A stretch of DNA of 64,000 nucleotides from Clostridia bacterium (GTDB lineage Bacteria; Bacillota; Clostridia; Oscillospirales; CAG-272): positions 124,001-188,000 of the forward strand of contig JAFUNJ010000010.1 in the NCBI GenBank assembly GCA_017482355.1, in the 5' to 3' direction. Numbering within the stretch: position 1 is the first letter of the stretch; every line of letters starts with the position of its first letter. The position numbers and the translations under genes were made by a program. Positions 61,606 through 64,000 of this stretch are shown here, piece after piece. The notes below the pieces were generated by a model. It saw only the letters and a program-made list of their open reading frames with translations, was not told where the DNA came from and made no database searches.

Positions 61606-63540
61606 TCAAATCGTTTCGCTCGAGATCAGCTTTCCGTCGGTGTCGTATACGTTACAGGTCACGGTGCCGTCGGCGTTATGAACGTAAACGGTCTTTCCTT
61701 CGGCATGGTACTGCGTTTCGGAAATTAATCTGCCGTCATCGTCAGCGTATACGTACTCCAATGTCAGCTTTCCGTCCTTATCATAGTAGCAAGAGTGAAC
61801 GTGAATTCCGTTCTCGTTATAATTCATTACTCTTTTTCTTCCGTCACTATAATACTCGGTCTGTTTGATCGTCATGCCGTCTTCATTTCTGAGGGATTCG
61901 TAGAGCAGCTTGTCGTTTTCATCGTAAGTATAGTTGGTTTCGGTGCCGTCATCGTTCTTTACGTTAACGTATTTGTAGTAATAAACGTAATTACCGTCGG
62001 CATCGTATTCAACGTCAAGCGTTATGTGTCCGTTTTCATCGTAATTTACCACGAGTTTTCCGCCGTGAGAGTAATAAGTGGTGTTGTTAGACACGTACGT
62101 GCCGCCCTGCGGATAGGGTAAGTAAGTCCACGTTTCGGCAAGAGCTCCGTGCTCGTATCTCTCCTCATAGGTCAGATTTCCGTCCTCGTCGTACGTGTAC
62201 TTGACCTCTTCGACAAGCTCGCCGCCCTCAAACGTTTTCTCATTTATAACGTTTCCGCTTTCGTCGTATTCGTATTCGTAGGTCTCATTTCTTACGACCT
62301 CTCCCACCGAATCGTACTCGATGCGCGAGATCTCATCGTAATTATCGTTGTATACGGTTATTTCCTTTCCGCCGTCATCGTAGTAGCGGGTCTCGGTGCG
62401 CTTTTCCCAGTCGTCGGAGTCTCCCTCGTACTCGTAGGCGTATTCACGCGACAGAACGCCGTTTTCAATTTCCTTTTCGAGGGTCACTCTGCCGAGATTG
62501 TCGATAGTGTATTCCGTCTCGGTTTCACTGACCGTGTTGCCCTCGGAATCGACATCCTTCGTCAACACTATACGTCCGTATTCGTCATAGACGTCTATAT
62601 ATTTTCCGCCGTCGAATGAGTAATGTGTATATTCATGGATTTGAGTTTTGGGAGATGCATACTGGTAGCTTACGTATTTATACGCCCACTCAGTGTAGAG
62701 AACGCCGTTTACAAACGCCTTACGCGAAAGGGTCTCGCCATTTTCGTCAAAGACGTACTCATATTTTTCGGTGTGGGTAACCTCTCCGTTTTCATAGACG
62801 AGATATTCCAGCATGATATTATCGGAGTCGTATTTTGATACGTATCTTACTTCTCCCTCGCTGTCATATCCGATCTCCTCGCTATAGTAATACTCGCCGT
62901 TCTCATCAAGCGCGCATTTCTCGAACATGATCTTATTTTCGGAATCGTATGTCGTACGGCTGATGATATTTCCCTTCGAGTCCTTCTCATAGGTATATTT
63001 CCGCTCAAACAGAACCTTGCCTTCTTCATCGTAATCTGTCATTGAGAGAATGTAACCGTCCTCGTCATAGGTTCTGATCTCGTAAACACCATCGCCGTAA
63101 TAGTACTTCGTAACCAAACGCTCATATTCTCCGTCTATCTTTGCGACAATGCCTTCCTCATATATATCTGTACCGACGTACGCCGTGTACGACACCGGTT
63201 TGCCGTTCTTATATACGTACTCATATACGCGTCTGTACGTTTCTTTACCGTTTACGTATTCGACGTAGCAATCTCTTAAACCGAACTTATTGTATGTGGT
63301 AAATTCCAGTTCGATCGGCGTGTCCGCATCAAATTTGGCGCCGCACTTCTTGCATACGTTATAGTAGTCAAGCTCGTGCTTGCCCTCGTTGATCTTCTTT
63401 GCGCTTGATCTGCATATCTGATAATGTCCTTCAACGGTAGCCGTCCAAAGGTCGTTCTCGTGCGAGTGCTTCTCCGCGCAGGCGGTAAGCATCGCGGCAA
63501 GCATAATAAGTGCAAGTACAAATGATGTTATTTTTTTCAT
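61606..63540 (-). CDS. Large lipoprotein with YD/RHS-like repeats
   Basis: 644 residues. The lipoprotein signal MKKITSFVLALIMLAAMLTAC has a canonical LTAC lipobox, followed by a His-containing segment and a CKKCG pair. From about residue 85 to the end there are some 20 irregular repeats of ~20 residues, of the type YDEDGN(L/V)xxExxY(E/D)xG. These resemble YD/RHS-type or MORN-like beta-wrap repeats and are strongly acidic and Tyr-rich. Exposed outside the cell and lipid-anchored. No toxin or cleavage domain follows, so it is not a classical RHS toxin. GGAGG precedes the ATG at 63540. Function unknown; adhesion or carbohydrate binding is possible. Confidence 0.8.
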   Translation of the reverse strand: MKKITSFVLALIMLAAMLTACAEKHSHENDLWTATVEGHYQICRSSAKKINEGKHELDYYNVCKKCGAKFDADTPIELEFTTYNKFGLRDCYVEYVNGKETYRRVYEYVYKNGKPVSYTAYVGTDIYEEGIVAKIDGEYERLVTKYYYGDGVYEIRTYDEDGYILSMTDYDEEGKVLFERKYTYEKDSKGNIISRTTYDSENKIMFEKCALDENGEYYYSEEIGYDSEGEVRYVSKYDSDNIMLEYLVYENGEVTHTEKYEYVFDENGETLSRKAFVNGVLYTEWAYKYVSYQYASPKTQIHEYTHYSFDGGKYIDVYDEYGRIVLTKDVDSEGNTVSETETEYTIDNLGRVTLEKEIENGVLSREYAYEYEGDSDDWEKRTETRYYDDGGKEITVYNDNYDEISRIEYDSVGEVVRNETYEYEYDESGNVINEKTFEGGELVEEVKYTYDEDGNLTYEERYEHGALAETWTYLPYPQGGTYVSNNTTYYSHGGKLVVNYDENGHITLDVEYDADGNYVYYYKYVNVKNDDGTETNYTYDENDKLLYESLRNEDGMTIKQTEYYSDGRKRVMNYNENGIHVHSCYYDKDGKLTLEYVYADDDGRLISETQYHAEGKTVYVHNADGTVTCNVYDTDGKLISSETI

Positions 63541-63671
63541 ATTCTGCTCCTCCGAAGCAAAGTATTGCGGTCTGCTCCGACCACGGTACAATTATATCAT
63601 AAAACGCCGAAATAATCAATAATAAATTATGCGGCGAGCGGCAAAAGTTGCAGCGACACACTTCACAAACG

Positions 63672-63701
63672 AAAAGCACCTTGAAGTTTATCAAGGTGCT
63701 T
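63672..63701 (-). terminator. Terminator of the acyl-CoA synthetase gene
   Basis: Stem AAGCACCTTGA / TCAAGGTGCTT with TTTT on the minus strand, 8 bases after the stop. Confidence 0.78.
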
Positions 63702-63708
63702 ATGTTGT

Positions 63709-64000
63709 TTATTTACCCGGTCCTGCCGTGTCGGAACCGTCGCCGGTTAGGCCTAGACGCTTTGCCGCGTCCTCGCGCATTTTGTATTTTAAGATCTTAC
63801 CTGCCGCGTTCATCGGGAAGCTATCGACAAACTCGATATACTTCGGCACCTTATGGCGCGCCATGCTTGCCTTGATGTATGCGGTCATCTCCTCGACGGT
63901 AACGCTTCCTTCTTCCTTGAGGATAATGCAAGCCATTATCTCCTCGCCGTACTTCTTATCGGGAACACCGATAACCTGAACGTCCTTCGTCATCGGGTGA
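63709..64000 (-). CDS. AMP-forming acyl-CoA synthetase, C-terminal part (partial at right edge)
   Basis: The frame runs off the right edge (HP before the Met at 63993), so only about 97 residues are visible. VKDVQVIGVPD-like TKDVQVIGVPDKKYGEEIMACIIL and the A10 motif NAAGKILKYKMRED, with the catalytic Lys, are the C-terminal domain of the ANL superfamily. VPKYIEFVDSFPMNAAGK is typical of medium/long-chain acyl-CoA ligases. Activates a carboxylic acid with ATP and CoA; substrate unknown. Confidence 0.92.
   Translation of the reverse strand, partial: HPMTKDVQVIGVPDKKYGEEIMACIILKEEGSVTVEEMTAYIKASMARHKVPKYIEFVDSFPMNAAGKILKYKMREDAAKRLGLTGDGSDTAGPGK

Noticed and set aside
52101..63701. CACCTTGA shared by three terminators (52101, 53207, 63672)
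   Set aside because: The shared part is short and lies within otherwise different stems; chance or common terminator bias explains it.

Overview
The window looks like a chromosomal segment of an uncultured, spore-forming Clostridia (Firmicutes), probably a gut commensal. The evidence is: sporulation genes (ylbJ-like, yqfC, yqfD, spoIIIE/ftsK), the Firmicutes order phoH-ybeY-era-recO-mutS2, long-form HPF, RlmA, a Cys-rich S18, strong GGAGG ribosome binding sites, TTGACA-N17-TATAAT promoters, and many glycoside hydrolases (GH35, GH4, GH29 and a GH20-like enzyme). No rRNA or tRNA gene was seen. Species cannot be assigned from the sequence alone.

Layout. 1-3.7 kb: 3' part of a GH35 beta-galactosidase, the rpsF-ssb-rpsR operon with a hairpin over the rpsF ribosome binding site, and a lytic-transglycosylase lipoprotein. 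3.7-6.2 kb (minus): an HMGL-family condensing enzyme (candidate Re-citrate synthase) and YlbJ. 6.2-13.3 kb (plus): yqfC-yqfD-phoH-ybeY-era-recO-mutS2. 13.3-23.4 kb, mostly minus: ftsK/spoIIIE, uppP, a half-size TauE permease (plus), a two-gene TerB/BREX-ATPase-like module, hpf, glpK and a lipid kinase. 23.6-27.8 kb: guaB and a secreted, membrane-anchored protein with four ~190-residue repeats. 27.9-31.6 kb (minus): yqeG-rlmA-zinc-ribbon protein-pepF operon. 31.7-35.4 kb: two tandem MutS-like ATPases and a ThuA-like protein. 35.4-37.4 kb (minus): metal ABC transporter with a Fur-type operator. 37.5-39.7 kb: typA and a DUF2809 protein.

39.7-46.95 kb is the most accessory-looking part. It holds a cluster of palindromic repeats, a promoter-driven structured RNA with its own terminator, a membrane-anchored HNH nuclease of AT-rich composition, trpS, small conserved-looking proteins, mscL, a ROK kinase, an IS200-type element and two small ORFs in AT-rich DNA.

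46.97-57.85 kb is a sugar-catabolism island: a large GH20-like protein, an AraC regulator, GH4, GH29, and a four-gene minus-strand operon (SDR, PHP-domain protein, zinc dehydrogenase, tocopherol-cyclase-like protein). It contains no transporter. 58-64 kb: a Tet(M)/EF-G-like GTPase fused to a C-terminal NYN/Rae1-type RNase, a FliB-like Cys-rich protein, a YD-repeat-like lipoprotein, and the C-terminus of an acyl-CoA synthetase running off the right edge.

The best candidates for undescribed biology are the TerB_N protein with its BrxD-like ATPase (17.2-20.3 kb), the structured RNA plus membrane HNH nuclease (40.0-41.1 kb), the ribosomal GTPase-NYN nuclease fusion (58.0-60.6 kb) and the paired MutS-like ATPases (31.7-34.7 kb). 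All family assignments are from recognised motifs read by eye; no database search was run.
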